A stretch of 64,000 nt of DNA from Paracamarosporium sp. OC-R06-R3 (Eukaryota > Ascomycota > Dothideomycetes > Pleosporales > Didymosphaeriaceae): NCBI GenBank assembly GCA_019828545.1, contig JACVRA010000246.1, positions 62,001 to 126,000 on the forward strand, given 5' to 3'. Made by a program: the position numbers and the translations under genes. Each line of letters begins with the position of its first letter. Within the stretch, counting starts at the first letter, position 1. Positions 1-11,598 of this stretch are shown piece by piece. The notes beneath the pieces are model-generated. The model ran no database searches and was not told the DNA's origin. It saw only the letters and a list, made by a program, of their open reading frames with translations.

Positions 1-137
1 TGTATCACTCACGCAACTACCGCCGTCAACTCTCCATGGGCCTGCCAAACTAATTTTTACCATGCTTTTCTAGCCTGACTGTCATCGCGCGCTGCTCAAA
101 AACCCTACCAAATCCTCAGCCCGCCTCAACGCTCGCA

Positions 138-745
138 ATGTCTGTGCCCACTGTCTGGACGAACTACGTCCCACCGCGTGGCCAGTGCAATTACAAGTCA
201 TCCATAATGTCGGCGAAGTGCACATGTCTCCGGTTCATGCTACACCCTCTCAAGGTAAACGCACCCTGTGCTTCTCACCGCTCTTTGCGGAAGGTGTGCA
301 GCGGATTACTTATCACGAACGATCCAGAGCTGATTTCGCACAGAGCACGTCCAGTTTTGAATGCGACGGCTGCACACACCACGCATCGTTCCACAGCATG
401 GAGAACAAAGAAGAGGATGAGATACGTAAGCGATGGGAGCAGGAGGCTCGAGACAAGGCGCTACGGGAGCAGCAGGAAGCTGTAGACCGGCCGCGCAAGA
501 GGCTGAGGGAAATTGGGTATGGCCGCGGAGATATGGTAGGGTTGCGGGTCCAGACGATCGAAGGCGATACGATAATCCAGGACGAGGAGACGGCGAGCGA
601 GGCTGGGGTTACGAAAGTTGTCCTCAAGGCCAAAGGTAAGGGGACTAGAAAGGTTACTGGCCTAGCCTCAACGCGAGGCTCGCGCACAAAGGGGAAGACT
701 GCAGGTTTGCCGGAGGATGACGAGGAGTATATTGAGCTGGACTGA
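138..745 (+). CDS. Small cysteine-rich conserved fungal protein, unknown function
   Basis: Two exons (138-254 and 344-745) are joined by an 89-nt GTAAAC...CAG intron in phase 0, giving about 172 residues. Exon 1 carries a CTCLRF segment (Cys 28 and 30). Exon 2 continues with FECDGC followed by HHASFH. After splicing, the C-x-C...C-x2-C-x-H-H...H spacing looks like a small metal-binding module, loosely like the Cys/His pattern of FAM221-type proteins; that resemblance is an inference. The module is followed by a charged helix (EEDEIRKRW...REQQEAV) and a basic/acidic low-complexity tail ending EEYIELD. The splice is supported because the upstream frame would otherwise run into unrelated sequence and the two halves of the Cys motif fall in different frames. 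I cannot name a function. The gene lies 387 nt upstream of MED1 on the same strand. Confidence 0.7.
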
Positions 746-1132
746 GTTTTTGTGTGATATATCAACATAGAACGGCTTTGTGGTGCAGCTGCGGCGTTTT
801 TGGGATCGGGCACGGTTTGAATTGGAGGAACTTGGTAGGATGATACCCCTCTGTAACACTCATCTTCATTATCATGGTTCCTTTGGACATCAATGTACTC
901 GAAACTTGATGGCAATATAGTTGGACTGCTATGAGAGCGCATCTTTCTTACATAGCATTCGAATGGATGTGCCAAGACATGACTCGCGTGAGCTGCAAAC
1001 AGACCAGGCGTTCATGCATTTCACTTCAGACCATCACCACGTCTTCTAGCGCAACGATATGAAAGACAGCCTTTCACTGCGATAGCGCTAAACACTTTCC
1101 TGCTAGAAGGGAAGCTATCAATCATCGCAACA
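746..1132. other. Intergenic: 3' end of the cysteine-rich gene and MED1 promoter
   Basis: No ORF is supported. The stretch should hold the terminator of the upstream gene and the promoter of MED1, which is on the same strand. I see no convincing TATA box or repeat. Confidence 0.5.
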
Positions 1133-3229
1133 ATGGCGACGCCCACGCCTTCCACAAACACGCCACAGAAGCACCTGCATAACCTCTCCTCCCCCGCACC
1201 TCGCAGCGTCCCACCTATGAACTTCGACTCACCCGCGGTCCTCAACATGCTCGGCGAGGGTGGGGTCGGCATGGGCATATCCATAAGCGGCATGGGTATG
1301 TCCTCGCTCGGCCTCACCGCTAGCCAACTCGGACGCGCCGACGAAGACGAGCGCCGACGGCGCCTTGAAAGCATAATCGCGTTAATCAACAAGCGCAAGG
1401 GCAGGGTTAGCGAGGAAGGCATAACGGCGCTGTGCAAGCAAGAACATATTGAAATCTTGCGGGAAGTCAAAGGCGATGGGACGGTGGTGTTAGTGCTGGT
1501 TATCGGGGACGAAGCCATGTGCGATATCAGTCTGCTCAATGAGGATGTGACGAGTGTGAAGCTTGAGTTGGCGACTGACGACGATGATGTATACAAGACG
1601 TCCGGTTCGAGGATATTGAAGAAGAGTCTGGTTCCACCTCTGGGTGTTCGGAGAATCAATACTACGCTGGATCGATTTGCGCTCAATCTGGACAAGTTGA
1701 TGAACATGGATAAATTGAGTAAGGCGAATGCGGGGATCGGGTGCTACAAGGCGATTTTCAGTATACATGCGAGTTTGAAGAAGCTTTTTGAACATGAAAA
1801 GAAGTTGGCGCTGGAGCTTATGGGAGCGAGCACGCCGAATGCGACCTATAAAGCTGAGAGAGAGGTGCTATGCAAGAAGAGTGGAAGACCGCGTATGAAT
1901 GCAGGATATTGTCTTGGGTTGAGTCTGGAGTACTGGATGGACCGGCGGCATCTGATTTCGAAGAAGTCGCAAAATAACGCCTCAACCAAAGGAAAGGAGA
2001 AGGAGGACACCGACTCCAAAATCCTAGAGACATATCCGGAAGAAGCGGATCCGGAGAACAATAGGATCTACTCTCTTACCATTGAGTGCGAATCATCGCC
2101 CTCGTCCATGTACACACCAATACGCATACCAGACTCTTGGATAGGAGATAATATTGAGAAAGCACCGGATGCGCCACCCGACGCAGACATCAACAATCTC
2201 CTTCTCGACACACCGCACAGCAAGATAGACTGGCTGGAGCCAAAACCAACATATCTCGAGTCCACTTCTCAAGCGGGAGACCACGACGCCATGAACATCG
2301 ACAACGCACCCGGTCGATTGCCTAACATCCGCTTCGTCGCCAAATTCAACCCGCCTCTTGTTGTTCCGCTGTCCCTCTACGTGACTGTCATGCAGTCGGT
2401 GGGACTAGAATATAACCCGCAAGACCTCCGCGCAACGACCTTTGTTGGTCTCGCACTCCGACCAGAAGAAACAGACCCCGGCATGTCGACCGCAGCAGGG
2501 GGCCATACGCCCGAAGTACGCAGCACATCCAAAGTCCTCACCATTGATCGCTCTGGAAAAGAAACCCACACTACACACACAAACACTCTCTACGTCCCCA
2601 GACTAGAGTACGCCCGTACCCTCGACTCCCTCCCCTTCCAGCACCCACGCCAACTCGTTGCACTACTCCCCACATTCCGCCAATACGCCTTCACCACATC
2701 CCTTCTGCAGGACGTTTTCGGAGCGCACGCGCCCCCCAAGGCAGCACCCCAGCAGAACCCCCTCTCACCCCCTATCACGCCCAAAGACGGATCCAACGAC
2801 GGCTTACAGCTCGACCTTACCCTCGCCTACAGCACGCCCTCTCCGAAACTCGCACTGCACTTCCCGCACCCGCTCTCCTCGGTGCCAGAGACGCCCCTCC
2901 CTACCAACGCAGCAGACCTCATTAGTCAGTTGCTCTCGCAGAACAGCCTTTCGTCGTCTGCTTCTGTCACCGATACACCGGCTTCGCATGCGCCCTTGAG
3001 GCTCGTCGTCGACGTAGGCGAGAATGCCGAGATTTACATCAGCGAGCAGAACGTCGTGGACGTCGAGATAGCGGGTGCGAGCAAGGCAGGGGACGCAGGC
3101 GACGTGGATATGGAGGAAGTGGAGAAGGCAAGGGAGAAGGTCAAGCGGGTGGAGAGGGCGCTGGACGTGTGTGGGGACCTGGGCGTGTGGGCGGAATGGA
3201 TCAGGAGGGAGACCGAGCAGCTGGCTTGA
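1133..3229 (+). CDS. MED1: Mediator of RNA polymerase II transcription subunit 1
   Basis: A single uninterrupted exon encodes 698 residues. The sequence matches the fungal Med1 pattern as I recall it. A proline/serine-rich N-terminus is followed by a helical region from about residue 60 (DEDERRRRLESIIALINKRK), then the core with ILREVKGDGTVVLVLVIGD and the LVPPLGVRRINTTLDRFALN stretch near 170-210, a region with FEHEKKLALELM, and a long C-terminal half with proline-rich low-complexity segments ending in a helical tail. Med1 belongs to the middle module of the nuclear Mediator complex and links transcription factors to RNA polymerase II. The ATG at 1133 is the first in frame and has an A at -3. 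The gene converges on glutamine synthetase. Confidence 0.85.
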   Translation: MATPTPSTNTPQKHLHNLSSPAPRSVPPMNFDSPAVLNMLGEGGVGMGISISGMGMSSLGLTASQLGRADEDERRRRLESIIALINKRKGRVSEEGITALCKQEHIEILREVKGDGTVVLVLVIGDEAMCDISLLNEDVTSVKLELATDDDDVYKTSGSRILKKSLVPPLGVRRINTTLDRFALNLDKLMNMDKLSKANAGIGCYKAIFSIHASLKKLFEHEKKLALELMGASTPNATYKAEREVLCKKSGRPRMNAGYCLGLSLEYWMDRRHLISKKSQNNASTKGKEKEDTDSKILETYPEEADPENNRIYSLTIECESSPSSMYTPIRIPDSWIGDNIEKAPDAPPDADINNLLLDTPHSKIDWLEPKPTYLESTSQAGDHDAMNIDNAPGRLPNIRFVAKFNPPLVVPLSLYVTVMQSVGLEYNPQDLRATTFVGLALRPEETDPGMSTAAGGHTPEVRSTSKVLTIDRSGKETHTTHTNTLYVPRLEYARTLDSLPFQHPRQLVALLPTFRQYAFTTSLLQDVFGAHAPPKAAPQQNPLSPPITPKDGSNDGLQLDLTLAYSTPSPKLALHFPHPLSSVPETPLPTNAADLISQLLSQNSLSSSASVTDTPASHAPLRLVVDVGENAEIYISEQNVVDVEIAGASKAGDAGDVDMEEVEKAREKVKRVERALDVCGDLGVWAEWIRRETEQLA

Positions 3230-3719
3230 GCGGGAGAGGATGGGGCTGACCATGGGTGGGGTGGGGGTGGGGTGGGATGGGATGAGATGGAGGGAGCGAA
3301 GCAAGGGACGGTGCTATATACCCACGTACTAGTGAGCATGCAGACGGTCGGCTAACGCGTGGTGTATCTTCGTGGGGGACGGTCTTACAATTGCAACATA
3401 GATGTCCAACCTCGTGCTGGAACTGAGCCGAGGGGATCAAATCTCCAAAGGCGGTATTCGACGTGACAGCACCCGACATTGCAAGCAAGAATGAGTGAGA
3501 CAGCATGTGAACATGTAATAAAGATCTCTTCATTATCGTGCCCAGTGTCTGTCGTCACTGGTTGGTATACTACATTCGACCAAGGCACCACTCAAGTGGC
3601 ACCGTCCATAACATGACCGTGATATTAATGCGGGAATCGTGAAACCCAGTCAAAACGCCAGAAAGTCTAAGGGGGTTGTGAAGAAGTAAAGCAAGCAAAG
3701 CCGCAAGAGAGAAGATTCT
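3230..3719. other. Convergent intergenic region MED1 / glutamine synthetase
   Basis: The 490 nt lie between two converging genes and should contain both 3' UTRs. There is a G-rich tract just after the MED1 stop (GGTGGGGTGGGGGTGGGGTG at about 3257-3276). No coding signal is visible. Confidence 0.5.
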
Positions 3720-5347
3720 CTACGGCTTGGAAACAGGGACAATGAGGTCCTCCTCGACGGCGGTCGTGCCCTCGGCGAAAGCGGCAACATCAGCACCGTC
3801 GACCTTGCCGAACAAGGTCTCGCAAATTATACCGGTGATCTGGTATGGGTCACCGTTGGATGCAGGGCGGCGGTCCTCGAAGTATCCCTTGCCCTCGGCA
3901 GCTACTGAGCGGGGAATGCGAACTGAGGAACCACGGTTGGCAACACCCCAAGTGAACTTGTCGTAACTTGAGGTCTCGTGGGTGCCGCTCATGCGGAGTT
4001 GGTTGTCCTCTCCATATACCGCCATGTGCTCGGCCTGGCGCTTGGCAAGCTTCTCCATGGCAGCCTCGATGTGCTTCATGCCACCCTCCTCACGCATCTC
4101 CTTGGTGGAGACATTGGAGTGCAGACCAGCACCGTTCCAGTCGCCGGGGATGGGCTTGGGCGCAAAGGTGACCTTAACACCGAACTCCTCAGCAACGCGG
4201 TGGAGGATGAAACGGGACATCCAGAGCTGATCGCCCACTATTTACGTAATTAGCATACTGGTCTCCACTGTTACTGGGGAATTGACGAGAACGTACTGGA
4301 AATGCCATCAACGGGGCCGACTTGGTATTCCCACTGAGCGGGCATGACCTCAGCGTTAGTACCCGAGATGTTGATCTCGGCGTACAGGCAAGCGCGGTAG
4401 TGAGCCTCTACGATATCACGGCAGTAGACCTTGCCGGTACCGACACCGCAGTAGTAAGGACCCTGGGGGGCAGGGAAGCCGTTCTTGGGCCAGCCATAGG
4501 GCCAGCCGGTAACGTCAAGGAGGGTGTACTCCTGCTCGAGACCGAACCAGATGTCGTGCTGCTTGTGCTTGCCGAGGACGATGGCAGCGTCATGGCGGTA
4601 GTTGTACTTGTTGGGCTTTCCGTCGGCACCGTACGTCTCGGTCATGACGAGGATGTTGTCGCCCAGCCGGAAGGGGTCAGGGTAGAAGGCAACGGGCTTA
4701 AGGTAGACATCGGAGTTGTCGCCGGGGGCCTGGCCGGTTGACGAGCCGTCGAAGTTCCATTCGGGCAAATCCTCGACCTTTGTGGGCTTCTTGGTCAAGG
4801 TCTGGGGCAGGAGTCAGCAATGTCGTCGTGATAGCGAGTATTGGCATCAACGTCAAGTATCGTGCGTGGCGCGTGAAGGAATCATGCAGGGGTGTGACTG
4901 CCCCTCCACGATTCCCAACGTGGGGCACACGATAAGAGGCCAAAACAAAACACGGCCCGCACCCCCCGGGCATTGTGGCTGCATGAGGTCACCTCGCGTC
5001 TCTGGCTCCTGAAACATGCAGCGGTTGCAAGGAAACCGCGCAGTGTGCCTTTGTACCACCCATTGATAGGGAATACGAAGTGAGCAGCCAATGCAGTATC
5101 CGAAGTCCGAATGCGTCGCTGGGCGTTGCGGGCAGTGTGTGGAAGAGATGTGGGAAATGCTCACCCTGCTTTTTGAGCGGACACCGTTGGAGCCGTCTAT
5201 CCACACATACTCGGCGGTGATCTTGCCCTTCTGCGGGAGCTGAAGGTACTTCTGGAGCTGTGTTGGAGTTAGCAAAGAGCACGGCAGGATGGCAGGCAAG
5301 GGTTGACTCACGTTGGCGGTGTTGGAGATGATTGTTGACTCGGCCAT
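3720..5347 (-). CDS. glnA/GLN1: Glutamine synthetase (type II, cytosolic)
   Basis: ATP-dependent condensation of glutamate and ammonia to glutamine, the entry point of nitrogen assimilation. Four exons: 5312-5347, 5165-5257, 4297-4801 and 3720-4237, totalling 383 residues. Introns are 54, 363 and 59 nt; every donor is GT and every acceptor is CAG or TAG. The third junction splits the Met codon of MGDQLW. Exon 1 encodes the conserved [12 protein letters not shown] start, exon 2 the AEYVWIDG strand, and exon 3 the beta-grasp signature [13 protein letters not shown] and the catalytic stretch with [21 protein letters not shown]. Exon 4 has the ATP-binding signature [15 protein letters not shown]. 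The length is slightly above that of typical fungal enzymes (about 355-370) because of a C-terminal tail ending in PVSKP. The upstream DNA has several GATA-factor sites, consistent with nitrogen control. The 363-nt intron 2 is unusually long for this window. Confidence 0.95.
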
Positions 5348-5527
5348 AGCTGCGGTCTTGTGGAGGAGAGGAAGCAAGAAGGATGTGCAATGGGAGAGGA
5401 GGCGGACGGAGGACGAGAAGAGGATTCAAGAGTGCGGTGTATATGGGCAATGCAGAGAAATGGGGGCAAGACCCTTAAGTAGGCGTCGACTAGCAGAATG
5501 TCGGGCAATGGCGGGGCGGCAGTGAGT

Positions 5528-6688
5528 AGATAAAAACTGGCCAAGAGTTAGGAAGAGGCGTCGCCGAACTGCTTCCGTGGGATGGAGGAGCAGCGAGACG
5601 GTGAATGTGCTGGGGGGCCCTGCGCCGCCCCAGGATAAGCCTATCATGAGACTAGGCAGGGCGCTGGTCCCACGGCACCCAATCTGCGGGCGGATATTTC
5701 TCGATGAATTCATTGAATCTCTGTGCCTAGCGGCGCGCTGACAGGCGCACGAAGCAGCGTCGGTTGGGCGCGGTTGCTCCGCCTCAGCGTTCCGTTTTTG
5801 ACCGCTTTGTCCATGGCAATCGTCGCTCTGGGGCTAAATATATCACCGAGGTCCCAGAAGCTGCACCCGCGCGAATTTCCCCCCCAGCGGTGCCCTGCGG
5901 TGCGGTACAGCGAGGTGCGTTGTTTGTGTTCTCTGTCTGCTGTGTCTGGCTCTGGCTCTGGCTCTGGCTCACTGCGTCGCCCTCAGTTCCTGCATGCACG
6001 CCTATCAGCAGCGTCTGTTGCGCTTGACGCAGGTGCTGTGGCGATAAGATAAGCCCGGCCAACCACCGCCCCGCGCACGGCCCCGGCGCCGTCATTGCCG
6101 CATCACTGAACATCGTGAAGACCGTTTCTGTTAGTTGCCAATTGCCCCTTTCCGATGCAGCGAGGGACTCGACACGGCGTGCGACGAGCTGCCCGTCTCC
6201 GTTGCTGCCACGCCGAGAGCCGTCTGGCCCGTTGCACCGCACCCACGGCGGCGTGGGAGCTGCGTAACACGTAACACGGCCTCACACGACCATGGAAAAC
6301 CACGCATCCCTCCAGCAACCTCAGGTACAAATTTAGTAATAGTGCGGTATATACTGCGGTATGCGTAGCGCTCCACTTGGGCCATCCCGCATCTTCCATT
6401 CCTTGCTTCTAGCTCCCCTCGACCATTGACTGTTTCAGCGCCCCTTCTCCCGCGCGCATTGCTCATCGCCTTACCTTCTCCCCAAGCCTTCTCCGTCCAA
6501 CCCCGCCGCGTCGATATGTAACGCGTGGATTCTGCTCTTGATCCTAGAAAAAGCCGCACGTTGATCGACCGTCGGTGGCTGCGATGTCGGCTGCTGCGAG
6601 GTTCGAGGCGTTCGCTTGGTGGCTATCCCCGCGACGCTGGCGCACCTGCCCCACACTGCCTTTCCGCCGCACTGCAAGCCCAAGATAA
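5528..6688 (-). promoter_or_regulatory. GATA-factor site cluster upstream of glutamine synthetase
   Basis: HGATAR motifs, the binding consensus of AreA/Nit2-type nitrogen regulators, occur at 5528-5533 (AGATAA), 5641-5646 (CTATCA, reverse TGATAG), 6002-6007 (CTATCA), 6042-6053 (overlapping CGATAAGATAAG, two sites) and 6683-6688 (AGATAA). The nearest lies about 180 nt upstream of the start codon. Fungal glutamine synthetase genes are known targets of nitrogen-metabolite control. That these particular sites are used is inference. Confidence 0.5.
5945..5970. repeat. (TCTGGC) tandem repeat, about 4.3 copies
   Basis: There are four perfect TCTGGC units followed by TC in the GC-rich region upstream of glutamine synthetase. 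No coding role is visible. Confidence 0.9.
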
Positions 6689-8345
6689 GGGCCCTCGCCG
6701 CCTGTGATTGGCCGCCGATGATTGATGTCCAAACGTAATGCGCCCGCGCCTCTGGCCTGTTCGTGAATGCTTCGTGTCAACGGCCTGCGTAGCAGAAAAT
6801 TCGGCCAGAGCCTTTCTATCGTGTCCATGCTGTGTGATTGCAGAAGGGTCTGATGGGGGCAGAAGAGCGACTGCGGCGGGCTGCACGGTCAGCCAGCGCA
6901 AATCTGGGGACGTCCGCTGCCAGATGCGGTAAAGCCGCGATTTCCACGTGTGTGTATGGGGTTCTCCAGATATGCTGCTATCCTGCTCATACGAGCTCGG
7001 ACGATTCCGGAGCCAGGCGTTCCTGGTTGGCGGCGGCGACAGTGTGCTCGAGGCCTGCCTCTGCCCGTTATCTTCCCGACAGGTACCAACACCATGACGC
7101 CCTTCATCCAATCGAGACATGCCCCATCGCCCGCTAGCCTCATAACACCTCTCCAGGTTTTCTCGCTGTCCTTCGTCCCATGCCTCCGGGCGGGATGAAA
7201 GCCCCCACCGTTCGCATCCTGCGAGGCTACAGCCGTTTGGACGACACCGCTGGAAGGTGCTCTGTCTTGATGCCAACCCCTCCTTCCTTGCGTGAGGCCT
7301 CTCCAGCACCATCCCTCTCGCAGCTCGGAACTCGTGGGGTTTTGCGGCGGTACCTGCATGGACGAGCCGCCTATGCAACAGCACAGGACCGATGCGGAGG
7401 CAAAATGACACCGTGACGGACCGCCGGGAACTAAACACAGGCCAGGTACCGTACCGGGAACTTGGAATCTGGGGGAGGCGTTGCCCAGCGGCTGAACATC
7501 TGACGTGCACGCTCAGTCATCCCAGTACTCCTGTCCCAGAGACCCCGTTAGTCATCAGTCCTGCCGCCCACGGTGAATGGCTGTACCCGGCCCCTGAAGC
7601 GAATCGCATCCCACATGCTCTTTCCTGCAGACAAGCTCTTACTCTGTAGGCCGCTCCTCTCGTCGTTTTTAGCCACCGTGGAAGATTGTCTTGCTCAAGT
7701 GCACACTGACGCTGTGCACCTTGTCCGATCAACAGTGTCAACTTTGAATTGCCACCAATCCCATCTATTGGTGTTAGACGATCCACGTCTCAGCGGGCCA
7801 GCTTCAGTCTGTCCAGTGGCTTCTTTTTACTTCAAAGTGTCCCAGAAGTCAAGCTGATAGTAAGGGTCACGTGACGACGACATACTTTTAGATCCGCAAG
7901 TGGTTGGCTGCAAGGTCTCGTAGAAAACATGCGTGGACTGTGTTGCATCAGCTTCTTTTATCCGTTATGTTCTCAAGTTCGATCGATCATCGACTCTTAA
8001 ATCGTTCTGCTGCTCATGGGTCGCACTTCCGGAACGAGCCGACTAGCACTCGCTCGCCAACGTTTTGGATCCGAAAGGAATCTGAAAGGTACTTGGTCGG
8101 CATGCTATGGTCGTACTCGTATAAGCAATGCTCATTAATTCGCTTGCGATGTTTCTGTTGCACACCGTCCATAGTGGTTGAAGGCATAAACATGCTCGAC
8201 TCGGTCCTGCTGATACCTCTTAAGAAGACCGTAGTACGCCGACCCTTGCGCTTGCCTGTTGACTAGGCCTACGGGGAGTCTCACTCTTCAACATGTGCTC
8301 TTCTCAATACATCTTCCATCGGCAGTGCGGACACTAGTGGGCAGA

Positions 8346-8391
8346 GCAGTTGTTTCTGTGCATACCATCCCGGATGGTACACAGACACTGC
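8346..8391. repeat. Imperfect inverted repeat forming a long hairpin
   Basis: The right arm, 20 nt at 8372-8391, is complementary to the left arm, 25 nt at 8346-8370. The innermost 8 bp (TACCATCC/GGATGGTA) are perfect around a single C. Further out the arms pair again as CTGTG/CACAG and then GCAGT.GT/AC.ACTGC, with small left-arm bulges (CA, TT, T). The hairpin is intergenic, with no flanking ORF of either strand that it could terminate. Confidence 0.6.
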
Positions 8392-8427
8392 AATGGCTGT
8401 GGCTACGCTGAAAGTCTTGCCCTATTG

Positions 8428-8441
8428 ACACACACACACAC
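8428..8441. repeat. (CA)n dinucleotide run
   Basis: Seven AC/CA units lie in gene-free DNA, close to the hairpin at 8346-8391. Confidence 0.85.
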
Positions 8442-11400
8442 GACAAGTGCCGCCAGTACCAGCATCGCGTAGCACAATGGGACATTTCAGGACCACTCGA
8501 AGAATGCTTCTGAGCCCAAGTGTCAGGCGCTCTCAATCTGATGAAGCTAGTCCTTCCTCTGGCCGTTCAAGTAACAATGTTGACAGTTTGTAGCAGGACG
8601 GCATTCTGTTGCATAATGGCAACCTTCGTGTCTCGAAGGAATGCAAACATGTAACGACGACTCTGTGCACCTGAGCCAAAGATATCAGGTGTTGCCTCGG
8701 GCTGAGGTGCGGTATTGCAGTTTACCATGCCGCTGTAGAACATGTTACTAGCGTCAGGTTAGTGAGGCGCAGCCCAAGGATCAATAGCTTACCACGACCG
8801 CTTCACCAACACACCAGTTGCCACAATCACCTTCAAACACAGACTGGCTCAACCAAAGGGTGTAGGTGAGTGCATTCGACGAGGATAGAGGTATGCAGCT
8901 TCCCAGAAGGAAGGGGTAGGTCATGCGGGGACAAGACACGAGCGGAACTTTCGACCAATCAAAGACGTTTCAATGACTAACGGGAAAAGATGACCACCTA
9001 CGGTACTCCATGTCTTCCAGTGCAATCTTTACATAGTTTTTCAGTTTGCTATTTCAATCTGCTTCAGATATTGCCTTGTTCACTGTTATCAAAAGCACCA
9101 AGCTTGCAAGGATGCCTTCTATTTACCGGGCTCTTAGAAGAAGGGATATTGTTGCCCAGCCCTTCAAGGGTTTAGTAATCTCGGTGGTTATCAACATTAC
9201 TCGTTCTCGATAGACGGAGCGATGGATATTTATATTTCTGGATCATGTTCCCTTGAGATGTCCCAGCGCGAGCGTCAACGGAACACCTACCTTGCAACAT
9301 TGCAGCTAGACAATCATCGCGACAGCATCTATAAGACTTCACGGGCCATGAGAGCGATCGTCAGGACAGACCCTTCGCCCATGTCCTTTGAAACATAGGC
9401 CAAGGGATGGTATGGATCTTTCATAGGTTGTATAGTGTGTTCACGTCTTGCAATCTATCTGCGCGACTTCTCTCTTGTCCAATGACGGCAATTTACCGTA
9501 ACCCATGCTACATCTGTGTGCTCTTTGTACAAGATCACACATTTGGCGTATTAAGATCATGACAGCAGAGTAAAGCACCTGATGTTGCGCACTTTACCGA
9601 CTCCCTCACATAGCGATCCAGGCAATACCAGAAGGATATTTGCAGCAATTTAATGACACTCAACTGCCAGATTGAAAGCCTTATGACTAATTGTTCCAAT
9701 TGATAGTACGAAAGCTCAAAAGGAGAGTAGAACGATTGTCTATTCTAGAAAAACTACCGTCCGGCCTTGGTCTTCTCTTCTGTTTTTTCTTAATAGCGTG
9801 AATGAGGCGAAGGGTATGCAACATTGAGAAACGAGCGACCGATAATTGCCCTTCCTTTAACCTCCAGGTAGTTACGTCTAAATTTATCCGTGGAACATAC
9901 TCGATAGTTGGAGTCGACTGCCAGCATGGATGGAATCAACTTTTCCTGGGTTTGGCAAGATGATTTGAAAAAGTGCCTTATCCTGTCACTTGTAGAGCGC
10001 CACTTCGCAACAGAAGGCGATATAATGATTAGTCGTTAACGAGGATGAACCTGTAGCCTTGTACCACAGCGACGTTTCGCGACTGAACCACGTTTGACAT
10101 TAACTATCAAGTTCGATTATTGTTTCCATGAGACAATTACCTAGGCATGTTACGGTCGTATGCACAGTAGTCTCTCATATAAACGATACTGGAAAGGGAA
10201 TGGCGAGTTTTTCCAAAGTGCTGTGATGAGTACCTCACACATCCGCAAGAGATGGAAAGAGAGTGCGCTGTTGTGCACAGGCAACGAAGTCGCGTCCGTG
10301 GACGTTTGAGGACGGTACAGCTGTCGTAAAAAGCAGGGTCGACAAGTTGTCCAGTTGTTGCAGAATCACGACATAGTATAGTGCTTCGAATCAGGATGCA
10401 CCGCCAAACTTTGACGGGATAGTGTATGAGATGATCCCACTTGCTCAGACTCATTGACGATCTGTTATCATTCCTAAGCCCAAATCTCGCGATAGGTGAG
10501 AATTGGTTGGATGGTGATCTCAAAGCCCCCCTTGCTTCATCTGTCTGTGATGCTTTGGTGGCTTATCACGCCTTTTTGCCTCGTCACCCAAACGCACCAC
10601 CGTTCTTACGCCGCGCACCGCCATTGCTTTTCCTGATGGTAAATCGATATAATGAATCTAGACTGTTCAGGGGTATCATCACGTTGACGAGACTAGCGGC
10701 ATGGTACCTGAGATAGGCGAGAAACGCCACGAAATTGCAGCGGACGCAGACCACTATCAAGCCAGCCAAGCCGTGCGAGTCAAGGGCACCACGCAGCACC
10801 GAACGAGCTGCCGTGGTGAGTTTGTGCAGAACGCCATGGGAGACTGACGTTTCGACGGATTACACAGGTCGGGAAAGCAACGTGGTATCGGCTTCTTAGA
10901 GGTCATGGTGCGACGACAGCTGGGTGCCACGTTGGGCGACGGTGAACATGTCCCAGGCCGACCACGTTCGCTACGCAGGGTGCCGAGGATCAGTTCATAC
11001 GGGTGAAAGAGTGGAGACGGTCGACGGCGCCGCTGTTTCTGGGCAAGAGGGATGGTGCTGGGATGGCGGCATGGCCGGCCTCCGCTGCGCTCGACGAGGC
11101 TGCTCGGGCGTGACACAGGCGGGCTGCATGTATGGCGGTCGCACACGACGACGCTCAGCTGCGCAGCGCTCTCTCTACATCAGCCGTCGTGCGCGCGCCG
11201 TTTCAAGAGTCTCCTCTTTGGCGTCTTCTTCGAAGCCGAAAGTAGCGACGGAGTTCCAGCGCATGATCCCTGCCGGCGATCCATGCTCAGTACATGGCCG
11301 TCTCTTTGCCTCCTATCCCTCGCACGTCCAGGACTGAGGGCGTCTCACCTCATCGCCTGTCCCGCCTCCTCCCCCAGACTGTGCGGCCCGCCATGGCCCG

Positions 11401-11598
11401 TTGAGGGAGTTGTCGATTGATCTTGCACGACGCCGTATTGTTCCTTCAGCATCTGCCCAGGGTCCAATCATCCGCCGCGCCGTTCGAGGCCAACCGCCGA
11501 CGTGCTCCGCCGGTTCGCAGCACCCTGCTATAATTAATTTCTCACCGACGACAACAACAACCGCCCACCGCGGGGAATTTGGGGAGCCCGCTGCCACA

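Larger units (their letters stand above)
5348..11598. other. 6.2 kb gene-free region between two divergent genes
   Basis: This is shared upstream DNA between glutamine synthetase (minus) and the histone-fold-like gene (plus). The segments at about 5.4-7.6 kb and 10.9-11.6 kb are GC-rich. The middle is more AT-rich and full of stops. Long open frames on both strands in the GC-rich part (for example 6623-7510 minus) have random-looking composition, overlap each other and show no domain. I could not recognise a gene, transposon or structural RNA. A promoter region, a simple repeat, a dinucleotide run and a hairpin are annotated separately. Confidence 0.55.

Noticed and set aside
6623..7510. 295-codon open frame on the minus strand in GC-rich DNA
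   Set aside because: Composition is random-looking (Arg/Ser/Pro), it overlaps other frames on both strands, and it shows no domain and no splice context.
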